Source: JABAAW01 sp965216605 (GTDB taxonomy: Bacteria > Pseudomonadota > Alphaproteobacteria > JABAAW01). From it: 64,000 nucleotides of DNA. Position numbers and translations under genes: made by a program. Of this stretch, positions 17,527 to 26,217 are shown one piece after another. Location: assembly GCA_965216605.1 (NCBI GenBank), contig CBDCGG010000002.1, forward strand, positions 868,001 to 932,000. Reading direction: 5' to 3'. How positions within the stretch are numbered: the first letter of the stretch is position 1; each line of letters begins with the position of its first letter. The notes under the pieces are model-generated. The model saw only the letters and a program-made list of their open reading frames with translations. It was not told the DNA's origin and ran no database searches.

Positions 17527-19038
17527 TTGGCTGAACAATCCCCTCATCGCAAACGAACGACTCCTCCCAGTAAAAAAGCCAAAAAGGCTTCGGGATCGTC
17601 GACTGTTCTTGCAAGCCTGCCCAAGAGTGTACAAGGGAGTATACAATGGGTGGCAACGCGCGTTGGCGTGCTAGCGACGCGGACGGGTAAGGCTCTTTTT
17701 TCTCTTGCCTTGCGGTTGCGTCGTGCTACTCCCGTCGTGCGTCGTGTTTTCGGCACTGCAGCACGAGGCATCGTGCCCTTGCGTCGCTTCATCTTCGAGG
17801 CTTGGGGGCGGGTAGAAAAAAAGGTGGTGCGCCCTCTCGTGCGCTACGCTGCGCGTCTTGGGGATCGTTTGCATCGGATTATCAAGAAACGCTACGGCAA
17901 AACGAACACATACAAGAAGGCTGTGCGTGCGCACACACGCTTTCTCGCTTGGCCTCGTCCTGCGCGTCTTGCCGTTTATGTGGGCGCGGCGTTTTTCTTG
18001 TGGATGGTCTCAGGGCAACTGCCTGGGTTTTCTGGGGGTGGCACGCGCGCGTCGATCGAAGCGGGACCTCCTTCGGTGCGCGTCTATGAAAGTTCGGAGC
18101 GCGACTATCTTCCCACCTTAGATCTTTCGGGTCAGACGCAAGCCTCGCGTCAGGTTGTTATTCGCGCCGAGACCTCAGGTCGCATCGAGCGTACCTTTTT
18201 CGATGTCGGACAATATATGGAGGCAGGCGACGCGATCGTCGCCTTCGATCCTGCAACGCGCCCGTTGGAGCTTATCGAGGCGCGCACCGCATTGCGTCAG
18301 GCAGAGATAGAGTTCAACGCGATCGGAAGCTTGGCGCGTGGCGGCTATCGCTCAGAGTTGCGTCGCTTGCAGGCTCTCTCAGAGCTCAACAAGGCGCAGG
18401 TGCGCGAAGATCGCATCCGTCGTGACTTGGAGAACGCAGAGCCGAAAGCTCCCTTCTCTGGCTCGCTCGCCTCGCTTGCCGTCGAGCGCGGCGACTTCCT
18501 CTCTGTCGGGCAAGAGATCGCACGCCTGATCGATCTCGACCCGCTCAGCGTGCGCGTCGCCATCTCCGAGCGTGATATCAACGCCGTCCAAGTGGCAGCA
18601 AAGGTTTCAGGTACGCTGGTTTCAGGCGAAACCTTCATCGGCAAGGTGGGAACAATCGCGCCCGCCAGCAACGCGCGCACGCGCACCTTCGAGGTGGAAA
18701 TCGTCATCGTCAATCGCAACGGACGCTGGCGCGAAGGCTTGACAGCGCAAGTACGCCTGCCCATCGAAGCGCGTCGGGCTCATCTAATCCCGGCGGCGTT
18801 GCTCTCGCTGAACGCAGCGGGCGCGGTGGGCGTGAAGGTCGTCGAAAAGGGCATCGTGCGCTTTCGTCCCGTCGAGGTCGTCGGCGAAGAAGCAGAAGGA
18901 CTTTGGGTCAGGGGACTTGCAAAGAAAAGCATGGTTATCTCGGTCGGACACGAAAATGTCTCGGCAGGCATGAGCGTAGAAAGCGTGCCCGACGAGCGCT
19001 TCTCGAAGCCCACCGCAGAGCCAGAGGCGGCGTCATGA
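17527..19038 (+). CDS. RND efflux pump periplasmic adaptor (HlyD/AcrA family) with long basic N-terminus
   Basis: Adaptor linking an RND pump to an outer-membrane channel. 503 residues. The C-terminal 320 residues are a normal adaptor: a lipoyl-like half (RAETSGRIERTFFDVGQ), a helical hairpin, the second lipoyl half (APFSGSLASLAVERGDFLSV) and a beta-barrel. Before the membrane anchor (about residues 150-170, AVYVGAAFFLWMVSG) there are about 150 very basic residues, whereas adaptors usually have about 10-20 there. The start is TTG at 17527 with AAAGGAA upstream; starting later would delete the extension but leave no better ribosome site. The permease gene begins 49 bp downstream. Confidence 0.85.
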   Translation: MAEQSPHRKRTTPPSKKAKKASGSSTVLASLPKSVQGSIQWVATRVGVLATRTGKALFSLALRLRRATPVVRRVFGTAARGIVPLRRFIFEAWGRVEKKVVRPLVRYAARLGDRLHRIIKKRYGKTNTYKKAVRAHTRFLAWPRPARLAVYVGAAFFLWMVSGQLPGFSGGGTRASIEAGPPSVRVYESSERDYLPTLDLSGQTQASRQVVIRAETSGRIERTFFDVGQYMEAGDAIVAFDPATRPLELIEARTALRQAEIEFNAIGSLARGGYRSELRRLQALSELNKAQVREDRIRRDLENAEPKAPFSGSLASLAVERGDFLSVGQEIARLIDLDPLSVRVAISERDINAVQVAAKVSGTLVSGETFIGKVGTIAPASNARTRTFEVEIVIVNRNGRWREGLTAQVRLPIEARRAHLIPAALLSLNAAGAVGVKVVEKGIVRFRPVEVVGEEAEGLWVRGLAKKSMVISVGHENVSAGMSVESVPDERFSKPTAEPEAAS

Positions 19039-19087
19039 CAAACTTGTGCTCGGCACTTAAGTCCAAGCGAGGACGGGTGAGAATGCC

Positions 19088-22000
19088 ATGACGTTGGTCG
19101 AAGCAGGGGTTGCGCGCGGACGCACGGTCATCAGTAGTTTTTTCTTGCTCATCTTTGCCGGGCTGGTCGCCTATAGCGATATTCCGAAAGAAGCCTCGCC
19201 CGATGTCAATATTCCGACCATCTATGTGCTGTTGAACCTCAGCGGCGTCTCGCCTGAGGACTCGGAGCGTCTTTTGGTGCGTCCGGTAGAAAAAGAACTC
19301 GAAGGAATCGAGGGCGTCAAAGAGATCACCGCAACCGCCTATCAAGGCGGCGGCAGTGTTGTGCTAGAATTCGACGCAGGATTCGACTCCGACAAGGCAC
19401 TCTCCGAAGTGCGCGAAAAGGTCGACGACGCACGCTCCTCGCTGCCGTCGGAAGCAGACGAACCCTCGGTGCACGAGGTCAATTTTAGCCTCTTTCCCAT
19501 CTTGCTGATCGGTTTGTCCGGCGATGTTGGAGAGCGAAGACTGTTGCATATCGCCGAGCGTCTGTCGCAGGAAATCGAAGCCTTGCCCGAAGTCTTGTCC
19601 GCCGATATTAGCGGCAAACGCGACGAGGTAGTCGAAATGGTGATCGATCCCGTCCTGCTAGAAAGCTACGCTATCTCGCCCGATCAGGTTCTCCGCGCCG
19701 TGCGACGCTCCAACCTGCTGGTGGCGGCGGGTGCGCTGGAAAGCTCTGGCGGCAGGTTCGCCGTCAAAGTGCCGGGGCTCATCGAGACGATCGAAGACTT
19801 GGAAACGCTACCCATTTTCGCCGAAGGCGATGCCGTCGTCACCCTCGGCGATATCGCCGACATTCGACGCACCTTCAAGGACAATGTCTCCTACGCGCGG
19901 CTCGACGGAGATCCATCGCTGATCATCGAACTCGTCAAGCGTAGCGGCGAGAACATCATCGATACCGTCGACAAGGCAAAGGTTGTCGTCGAGGAAGAAC
20001 GCACGCGCTTCTCCTCCGAGGTGCAAATCACCTATTCGCAAGATAACTCCGTCATCGTGCGCGACAGGTTGGGCGACTTGCAAAACAATGTCATCAGCGC
20101 CGTCTTGCTGGTCATGATCGTCGTTCTAGGTGCCTTGGGCTTGCGCGCGGCAACGCTGGTCGGGATCACCATTCCCGGCTCCTTTCTAACCGGCATCCTA
20201 CTGCTTTACAGCTCGGGCTTTACCGTCAACATGGTCGTACTGTTCGGACTGACCATGGCCGTCGGCATGTTGGTCGACGGCGCGATCGTCGTGAGCGAAT
20301 ACGCCGAGCGCAAACTCGCCGAGGGGTTGGATCGCCAATCTGCCTATGTGCTGGCAGCGCGCCGCATGGCTTGGCCGATCATCGCCTCGACGATGACGAC
20401 GCTTGCAGCCTTCATGCCGCTGCTCTTCTGGCCAGGCATCGTGGGCGAGTTCATGAAGTTTCTGCCTCTGACGCTGATCTTCGTGCTCTCCGCCTCCCTT
20501 GTGATGGCGCTCTTCTTCCTGCCCGTCTTGGGAATCTACTTCGCTGCCATGTTTCGTGTGCTGGTTGTCGTCGTCTCCGCATTGCTGTTGCAAAAGCTCT
20601 TCTCGTTACCCTTCGCCTTCGTGGGAGCAACAGGGCTTGCCAAACTCGGCGGTTTTGCAGGATTGTGCTTGGGTGCCTTTTGGGGATATCGCCGCTTCGC
20701 GCCTTTTCTCATTCGCCACGCCGACACCGACCAGCAGGGGCGTAGCGTCGGCAAAGGAGGCACGAAGAGGGATAAAGTGAAGGAATCGCTGCTGATCGAT
20801 CTGAAAAAGCTTAAGGGATATCCCGCCTTCTATCTGAAAATTATGAATCGCGTCATCGTGCGTCCGAAGCGCGTGTTGCTGATCGCGGGCGGCGTGTTGG
20901 TGGGGTCGTGGCTGACATACGGCCTTTTCGGCAAGGGGGTCGAGTTCTTTCCCGACATAGAACCCGACAACGCAGCCTTTCTGATCCACGCACGCGGCAA
21001 CCTCTCGGTCGACGAACGCGACTACCTCGTGCGACAGGTCGAAGACGAAATTCTCGAACACGCGACGCGCACAGGCGAAATCTCGGCGGTCTTCTCTTCC
21101 AGCGGAATCGGAGACTCCAGCGACCGAAGCGGCGCGCAGGATATCATCGGGCGCGTGCGAGTCGAGTTCGCAGACTGGCAAGAGAGACGACCCGCCGCGC
21201 TCATCATCCATGAGATGCGCGAGAAGATGGATCGCCTTGCAGGTATTTATGTCGAACCCGCGCTCGATCGCGCAGGTCCGCCACGAGGGAAACCCATCCA
21301 TTTGGAAATTCGTGCAACGCAAAGCAGCGCGCTCTTGCCGAGCTTGCATATTTTGCGCAACTATTTGGAGACCATCGAGGGTGTCGTCGACATCGAGGAC
21401 TCCGCCTCCTTGCCCGGCATCGAGTGGCGGCTGGATATCGATCGCGCGCAAGCCATGAAGTTCGGCACCGATGTTTCTACGCTAGGAGACTTCGTGCGCT
21501 TGGTGACGAACGGCTTGAAGATCAGCACCTATCGCCCCGACGATAGCGACGACGAGGTTGACATCGTCATGCGCGTGCCGAAAAGTTATCGCAACATCAC
21601 CCAGCTCGATCGCCTACGCATCACGACTTCGGACGGAGAGGTGCCGGTGAGCAACTTTGTAAAACGCTCTCCCTATCCCGTGACCGGCAACATCAACCGC
21701 AGCGAGCAGAGAAGGATTCTCACGCTCAAGGCGGATGTGGCTCAAGGCGTGTTGGCAGACGATGTTTTGCAACGCTTGAAAGCGGATATCGAGAACCTTG
21801 ATTTGCCTGTCGGCGTCGATGTTATGTTTCGAGGGCAAGATCAAGATCAACGCGAAGCCAGTCAGTTCCTCTCGCGCGCATTTGGCATCGCGCTGTTTAT
21901 GATGGGGCTCATCTTACTGACGCAGTTCAATTCTTTCTACCAGTGTCTTTTGATTCTTTCGACGGTGATTATGTCGACGATCGGTGTTTTTTGGGGTTTG

Positions 22001-22474
22001 CTCATCACCCAGCAGCCTTTCGGCATTATCATGTCGGGGATCGGAGTCATCGCGCTTGCGGGAATTGTCGTCAACAACAACATTGTGTTGATCGATACTT
22101 TCAACACGATCTATCGTCAGACGGGCAACCTGCGTCTTTCGATTCTGCAGACGGGAGCGCAGCGTCTGCGTCCTGTGTTTCTGACCACGGCGACGACGGT
22201 CTTGGGCTTGTTGCCACTGGTGTTGGCGATGAATTTGGATGTCATCAACCGCCGTGTCGAGATCGGCGGTCCTTCGTCGCAATGGTGGCAGCAGCTTTCG
22301 ACATCGGTTGTATTCGGCTTGATCTTCTCGACCGTCTTGACATTAGTTGTAACGCCTTCCGCCTTGATGCTCGTCGAGAGTCGCGCCTTGGCAAAAAGAA
22401 AGGCGGGAGAAAAAGTCGCGCGACCAGGCAGACGCAGTATAGCCAAAACTATCACCAGAGCGCAGAAGGCTTAA
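19088..22474 (+). CDS. RND efflux transporter permease subunit
   Basis: 1128-residue inner-membrane proton-driven pump. It has the usual duplicated layout of transmembrane helices and large periplasmic loops. The TM4 proton-relay segment reads TMAVGMLVDGAIVVSEY, with one aspartate where AcrB has two. At about residues 490-580, between the two halves, there are extra hydrophobic segments (FAFVGATGLAKLGGFAGL) and a charged loop, which accounts for the length being about 80 above AcrB. Substrates cannot be predicted. No outer-membrane TolC-like gene is adjacent. Confidence 0.9.
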   Translation: MTLVEAGVARGRTVISSFFLLIFAGLVAYSDIPKEASPDVNIPTIYVLLNLSGVSPEDSERLLVRPVEKELEGIEGVKEITATAYQGGGSVVLEFDAGFDSDKALSEVREKVDDARSSLPSEADEPSVHEVNFSLFPILLIGLSGDVGERRLLHIAERLSQEIEALPEVLSADISGKRDEVVEMVIDPVLLESYAISPDQVLRAVRRSNLLVAAGALESSGGRFAVKVPGLIETIEDLETLPIFAEGDAVVTLGDIADIRRTFKDNVSYARLDGDPSLIIELVKRSGENIIDTVDKAKVVVEEERTRFSSEVQITYSQDNSVIVRDRLGDLQNNVISAVLLVMIVVLGALGLRAATLVGITIPGSFLTGILLLYSSGFTVNMVVLFGLTMAVGMLVDGAIVVSEYAERKLAEGLDRQSAYVLAARRMAWPIIASTMTTLAAFMPLLFWPGIVGEFMKFLPLTLIFVLSASLVMALFFLPVLGIYFAAMFRVLVVVVSALLLQKLFSLPFAFVGATGLAKLGGFAGLCLGAFWGYRRFAPFLIRHADTDQQGRSVGKGGTKRDKVKESLLIDLKKLKGYPAFYLKIMNRVIVRPKRVLLIAGGVLVGSWLTYGLFGKGVEFFPDIEPDNAAFLIHARGNLSVDERDYLVRQVEDEILEHATRTGEISAVFSSSGIGDSSDRSGAQDIIGRVRVEFADWQERRPAALIIHEMREKMDRLAGIYVEPALDRAGPPRGKPIHLEIRATQSSALLPSLHILRNYLETIEGVVDIEDSASLPGIEWRLDIDRAQAMKFGTDVSTLGDFVRLVTNGLKISTYRPDDSDDEVDIVMRVPKSYRNITQLDRLRITTSDGEVPVSNFVKRSPYPVTGNINRSEQRRILTLKADVAQGVLADDVLQRLKADIENLDLPVGVDVMFRGQDQDQREASQFLSRAFGIALFMMGLILLTQFNSFYQCLLILSTVIMSTIGVFWGLLITQQPFGIIMSGIGVIALAGIVVNNNIVLIDTFNTIYRQTGNLRLSILQTGAQRLRPVFLTTATTVLGLLPLVLAMNLDVINRRVEIGGPSSQWWQQLSTSVVFGLIFSTVLTLVVTPSALMLVESRALAKRKAGEKVARPGRRSIAKTITRAQKA

Positions 22475-22526
22475 GGTTATTTTTTGTTGTTGTAAAACTT
22501 ATCTTTTAACAATGGGAGACAGCGAC

Positions 22527-22826
22527 CTAGAGATTTTTCCTAAGGGTTGTCAATAAATAAGTTAAGGCACCGCTAAAGGTAAAATTTTGCAGCGTTTTCA
22601 ATTGATTCGCCGAAAGTTTCCAAAAGTTCCATTTATCTGGCACAAAATACTGTATAAATAAAATAGACAACCCAAGGGTAATAAGAAAACTTAAAAAATA
22701 CATAGAAATTATAAAAATTGTATGTTTATGCTTCTCTAAATCTAGTTTGCGAACATCTTTTTTTGCTGCAACATCGTCTTCCGAGCGTGATTGTTCGTAG
22801 GGAGGGTTGTTATTTGCAGAATCCAT
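22527..22826 (-). CDS. Small two-helix membrane protein, candidate toxin partner of Panacea gene
   Basis: 99-residue protein: a charged, hydrophilic N-terminus of about 35 residues (ending RKLDLEKHK), then a strong membrane segment (TIFIISMYFLSFLITLGLSI) and a second weaker one near the C-terminus (FTFSGALTYLLTTL). I know of no named family for it. Start ATG 22826 was chosen; a TTG at 22841 is in frame. It begins 20 bp after the stop of the Panacea gene, so the two form one transcript. Panacea antitoxins are known to pair with many unrelated toxins, including membrane-acting ones, so a toxin role is plausible but inferred. Confidence 0.55.
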   Translation of the reverse strand: MDSANNNPPYEQSRSEDDVAAKKDVRKLDLEKHKHTIFIISMYFLSFLITLGLSILFIQYFVPDKWNFWKLSANQLKTLQNFTFSGALTYLLTTLRKNL

Positions 22827-22845
22827 TTTTATAACGCGCAAACAA

Positions 22846-23319
22846 CTAAGTTAATCCTAATTGCTTCTTGTTTAGTGTGAATTTCTCATAGTAATCTGCA
22901 ATTAATTTTTCTTCAATTATGGCGGATCTGCCAAAAGTCTCCCAAGTTTTTCTCCAAGGGGTGTCTTTTTGATGCGTTAAGGCAGAAAGCCTTAATCCGT
23001 CACAGTGGCCGTGTGTGTCCAAAACACCGAGCATGATTGTTTCTTCTTCGACAGAAAATTCTTTTGAAACAATATCTTCGTCAATTTTTCTTGAGATATC
23101 TCCTCTGCCGTAATGTTTGACCTGATGATATAGGTCGGGGATAACAGGACCTAGCTCCCAAGCCTCAATACGATCAGCGACCAAAGGCTTCTTATGCTTT
23201 CCGAGCATAAATCCGTGCGCAATGTAAGCCAGCTTAACCAATTGCAAAGGAGAGAGTCCCTTGCCTGTCTCGGCAGCTGCTTCCAATAAGAAGTTAGCTA
23301 CTTTTCTGGATGAGTGCAT
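22846..23319 (-). CDS. Panacea-domain (DUF4065, SocA-like) protein, probable antitoxin
   Basis: 157 residues, nearly all one Panacea/DUF4065 domain: SSRKVANFLLEAA, LSPLQLVKLAYIAHGFML, DRIEAWELGPVIPDLYHQVK and YGRGDISRKI. The domain acts as an antitoxin in many toxin-antitoxin operons and as a proteolysis adaptor in SocA of Caulobacter. ATG at 23319 is preceded by GAAGGAG at good spacing; the frame extends to 23361 without a better site. A sigma-70 promoter with an operator-like dyad lies directly upstream. The gene is less GC-rich than its neighbours, in keeping with horizontal origin. Confidence 0.85.
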   Translation of the reverse strand: MHSSRKVANFLLEAAAETGKGLSPLQLVKLAYIAHGFMLGKHKKPLVADRIEAWELGPVIPDLYHQVKHYGRGDISRKIDEDIVSKEFSVEEETIMLGVLDTHGHCDGLRLSALTHQKDTPWRKTWETFGRSAIIEEKLIADYYEKFTLNKKQLGLT

Positions 23320-23350
23320 GGTAAGACTCCTTCGTCTAGTCGATGAGTGC

Positions 23351-23407
23351 CTTACACTCAAATTGCGGCACGCGATTGAGTGTAAGTCTTATCAGAAGTC
23401 TTGTCAA
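23351..23407 (-). promoter_or_regulatory. Promoter and dyad operator of the Panacea operon
   Basis: On the minus strand TTGACA (23407-23402) and TACACT (23384-23379) are separated by 17 bases, a good sigma-70 promoter. An 11-bp perfect inverted repeat (23351-23361, cttacactcaa, with 23376-23386) overlaps the -10 hexamer. A repressor bound to the dyad would block the promoter, the arrangement expected for an autoregulated toxin-antitoxin operon. Confidence 0.6.
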
Positions 23408-23444
23408 TCTATTTTTGCTGACAAGTTCTCCAACGCTTTATCCT

Positions 23445-23531
23445 TGGTGCCCAGGAGAAGACTTGAACTTCCACGGGGTTGCCCCCACAGGTACCTGAAA
23501 CCTGCGCGTCTACCAATTCCGCCACCTGGGC
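23445..23531 (-). tRNA. tRNA-Leu (anticodon CAG)
   Basis: 87 bases including an encoded CCA. Acceptor arms GCCCAGG and CCTGGGC pair fully. The anticodon stem CAGGT/ACCTG encloses loop TTCAGGT, giving anticodon CAG. The T arm contains GTTCAAGTC and there is a long variable arm as in class II tRNAs. Its 3' end faces the Panacea operon. Confidence 0.93.
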
Positions 23532-23594
23532 TCTTCACCGCTGCTCGGCGGCAGGTCTAGACTCGCGCAGCTCGATGGCGTTTGTCAAGTGCCG

Positions 23595-24470
23595 TCAAGC
23601 AGCGAAGCCGAGCACCAAAACAATGAGCACTCCTAAGGCGCAGCGGTAGAGGACAAAAGGCAAGAACCCGATTTGCTCAACCGCACGCATGAACCAGCGT
23701 AGCGTCAAGCCCGCAACAACGCCAGCAAGGGTGGCTGCCAGAAGGCTGTCGCGTAGCAGTTGCGCGTCGCCCGAACGCACGATTGCGTGCATGCCAAGAG
23801 CCGTCGCGCCCGCCAACGCAGGTAACGAGGTGAGGACGGCAAGGCGTGCTGCTTCTCTTCGTGCCAAGCCGCCCAAGAGTGCCGCCGTCATCACCACGCC
23901 CGCGCGCGAAGCCCCAGGCAGCAAGGCGCAGCATTGTAATGCTCCGACGAGGAGGCAGGCGAGCGGCGAAAGATCCTCGATGCGTTGCGACTTCGAGGGC
24001 GAGGCGTTCTTGCCTCGTCGATCGGCGAAAAGCAACAGCAGCGCGAAAAGGATGGAAGTCGTCGCTATCACCTGCGGCGCGCGCGGCAGAGCCTCTAGGG
24101 CATCTGTTGCCAAAACGATTCCTCCGACGATGACGAGGGGCAGGCTTGCGATGACAACCCGCGAGAGCAATCGTCCGTTATTGTCTTTTGCTCTGAGCGT
24201 GGAGTTTGTGGCGGTATTTCCTTTCGCGCGGAGGGGGAGGGTTGCGAGTGCTCCTGCTGCCATGCTGCTCCATTCTTTGCGGAAACAGACGAGCATGGCG
24301 ACGAGCGTTCCGCCGTGCAGGGCGGCGTCCAAGCTGACGGCGTGTTGCCCCTCGCCGAAGAAGGCGGAGTAGAGCGCGGCGTGCGCGCTCGAGCTGATCG
24401 GCAGAAATTCTGTGAAGCCTTGAATCATCGACAAGGCGATAAGATCGAAGCTGAAATCGAGGATTGGCAT
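23595..24470 (-). CDS. uppP: Undecaprenyl-diphosphate phosphatase
   Basis: Inner-membrane enzyme that regenerates undecaprenyl phosphate for peptidoglycan and other envelope glycans. Family motifs are present: the N-terminal QGFTEFLPISSSAH with the key glutamates, and LLPGASRAGVVMTAALL (PGxSR motif) in the second half. Start 24470 (MPILDFSFDLIAL) gives 291 residues and the normal distance to the first motif; the frame runs open to 24743 but that part overlaps the divergent MFS gene. Confidence 0.93.
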   Translation of the reverse strand: MPILDFSFDLIALSMIQGFTEFLPISSSAHAALYSAFFGEGQHAVSLDAALHGGTLVAMLVCFRKEWSSMAAGALATLPLRAKGNTATNSTLRAKDNNGRLLSRVVIASLPLVIVGGIVLATDALEALPRAPQVIATTSILFALLLLFADRRGKNASPSKSQRIEDLSPLACLLVGALQCCALLPGASRAGVVMTAALLGGLARREAARLAVLTSLPALAGATALGMHAIVRSGDAQLLRDSLLAATLAGVVAGLTLRWFMRAVEQIGFLPFVLYRCALGVLIVLVLGFAA

Positions 24471-24582
24471 GCGGAAAAAGATAGGGGGGGTGTCTTCGTT
24501 GTGTTGCGAAGCAGTATCGTCCACTATCGGGCTGGAGACAAGCCGAGCAGCAAGAAAGAAGGGAGGCAAAAAGAGACAGGCG

Positions 24583-25869
24583 ATGAGAATCATGACGGCG
24601 CGTTCGCGCATTCCAGTGTTGTTGGTGACGATGTCGACGCAAGGGGTTGCGGGTTGGGCGAGCTTCTTTCTTTCGCCAGCGGCGCGCGAGGCGGGACGCA
24701 CGTTGGAATTACCTTTCGCGTGGATCGGCTGGCAGGTCGGCACGGTCTACGGAGCGACCCTTGTGGGCTGCCTCTTTTCCGGACGCATCATCGCCAAGAG
24801 AGGAGCTAGCCAAGCTTTACAGCTTGCGATGTTGCTCACCATGGCGGGCGCGATCACGGCGGTCGTCTTCGCCGACAAGGATTGGGGTGTGCTGTGGATG
24901 TTTGTCGGGAGCGTGTTGATCGGGCTTGGATACTCTTTGACGAATCCTGCTTCTTCTGAGATGTTGTTGCCTTTTGCGGGCAAGCGTGGGGGGTTGCTCT
25001 TTTCGCTCAAGCAGTCGAGCGTCCCTTTGGGCTTGGTGATGGCGGGAATCGTAACGCCTTTCTGTACCGAGACTTGGGGATGGCAGACTTGCGCTATTCC
25101 GTTAGTCTTGGCGGCGTGTGGCTCGATAGGATTGGTGCAACTGGGAAAAAGGCGTTTTGCAAAAACGAGGGCTGAACAAGAAAGGCGCGCTAGTAGTCTT
25201 TGGAGGGATCGTGTCGAGAGAGGGAGAGGTATTGGACGTGGCATTGGGCGAGGTATTGGGCGAGGCATTGTTGATTTTTGCCGTATTCCCTCTTTGTTTT
25301 GGCTTGCGATGGCGAGCGTTGCTCTTTCGCCTTTGCAGATGATTGTGATGGGTTATACGAGTCCTTTTGCGGTTGAGGCTTTGGGATACAATTTGGTAGC
25401 GGCGGGTTTGTTGCTTTCCATTTCGCAGGGGGCGACCTTTGTTGCGCGTCCGTTGTGGGGGTTGTTGAGCGATCGTTCTTCCTTTTTGTCGGCGCGGGGT
25501 ACGATTGCTCTTTTGGCTGTGGCGGGAGGTATTTTTTCGGTTTTGCTTCTTTTCTTGCCACGCGGGGTAGATTTTGGGATTGCGGCGGTATTGTTTGCTT
25601 TGTTGGCAGCTTGTGCGGTTGGATGGAATGGTTTGTATATGATGAGTCTTGCGCGTTTGCGGGGTAGGTTGTCTACGGGGGAGGCGACTTCTTCGGCGTT
25701 ATTTTTTACTTATGGCGCGTGTTTTTTGGGGCCGTTTCTGTTTCCGTTTTTCTTGGGAATTTTGGGAGATTACGCTTGGGTATTTGTTGTTTATGGGGTT
25801 TTGGGAAGTGGGGCTGCGGTTTTTTGCTTGCGGAGATCTTTGGCTTATGGGGGTGCTGCGCAGAGGTAG
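24583..25869 (+). CDS. Major facilitator superfamily transporter
   Basis: 428-residue inner-membrane transporter with about 12 hydrophobic segments. The loop after TM2 has SGRIIAKRGASQAL, similar to the MFS motif between TM2 and TM3, and a matching RPLWGLLSDRSSFL occurs in the second half. The central loop holds an arginine/glycine repeat GRGIGRGIGRGI encoded by 12-bp tandem units. Start ATG 24583 is in frame with 24469, but that upstream part runs over uppP. The substrate cannot be predicted; no regulator is next to it. Confidence 0.82.
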   Translation: MRIMTARSRIPVLLVTMSTQGVAGWASFFLSPAAREAGRTLELPFAWIGWQVGTVYGATLVGCLFSGRIIAKRGASQALQLAMLLTMAGAITAVVFADKDWGVLWMFVGSVLIGLGYSLTNPASSEMLLPFAGKRGGLLFSLKQSSVPLGLVMAGIVTPFCTETWGWQTCAIPLVLAACGSIGLVQLGKRRFAKTRAEQERRASSLWRDRVERGRGIGRGIGRGIGRGIVDFCRIPSLFWLAMASVALSPLQMIVMGYTSPFAVEALGYNLVAAGLLLSISQGATFVARPLWGLLSDRSSFLSARGTIALLAVAGGIFSVLLLFLPRGVDFGIAAVLFALLAACAVGWNGLYMMSLARLRGRLSTGEATSSALFFTYGACFLGPFLFPFFLGILGDYAWVFVVYGVLGSGAAVFCLRRSLAYGGAAQR

Positions 25870-25887
25870 ACACGCGCTTTTTGCATT

Positions 25888-25986
25888 GACGGATGCAAAA
25901 AACATCGCGTGCGTAGCACGCGGGGTCTTCGTGGGGGAACTTCGTCTGCTCTAAGCTACGCTCGCTCGCTTTGCGTTTTGCAATCC
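25888..25986. repeat. MITE-like intergenic repeat, copy A
   Basis: Starts with gacggatgcaaaa and ends with ttttgcaatcc, which are inverted relative to each other. Inside is catcgcgtgcgtagcacgcg (25903-25922), found reverse-complemented and exact at 48020-48039. The right side holds gctacgctcgctcg, the reverse complement of part of copy D. It occupies the gap between the MFS gene and gltD. The rest of that gap (to 26217) is AT-rich and contains no gene. Confidence 0.65.
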
Positions 25987-26217
25987 AACAAAGCCCGTTT
26001 TCTCCTCACAATAAAAGTAAAAATAAGCGACCTTTTCTTGCCATCGTCTCGCAACCATCTCCCAATCTCGCAAGAAAGTATCGCAAAACACAAAAACAAG
26101 ACAATTAAAATTTACTAAAATGCCTTTTTTCTTGACTCCTACCCCCCTCCCTCCTCATAATCCAACCCATTGAGCGAATCGTTTGCCCAAAAAGAGAAAA
26201 AAGCGAGGAGAAAAATC

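Noticed and set aside
22475..23444. Complete integrative element at tRNA-Leu
   Set aside because: No integrase and no direct repeat of the tRNA 3' end could be found on the RND side.
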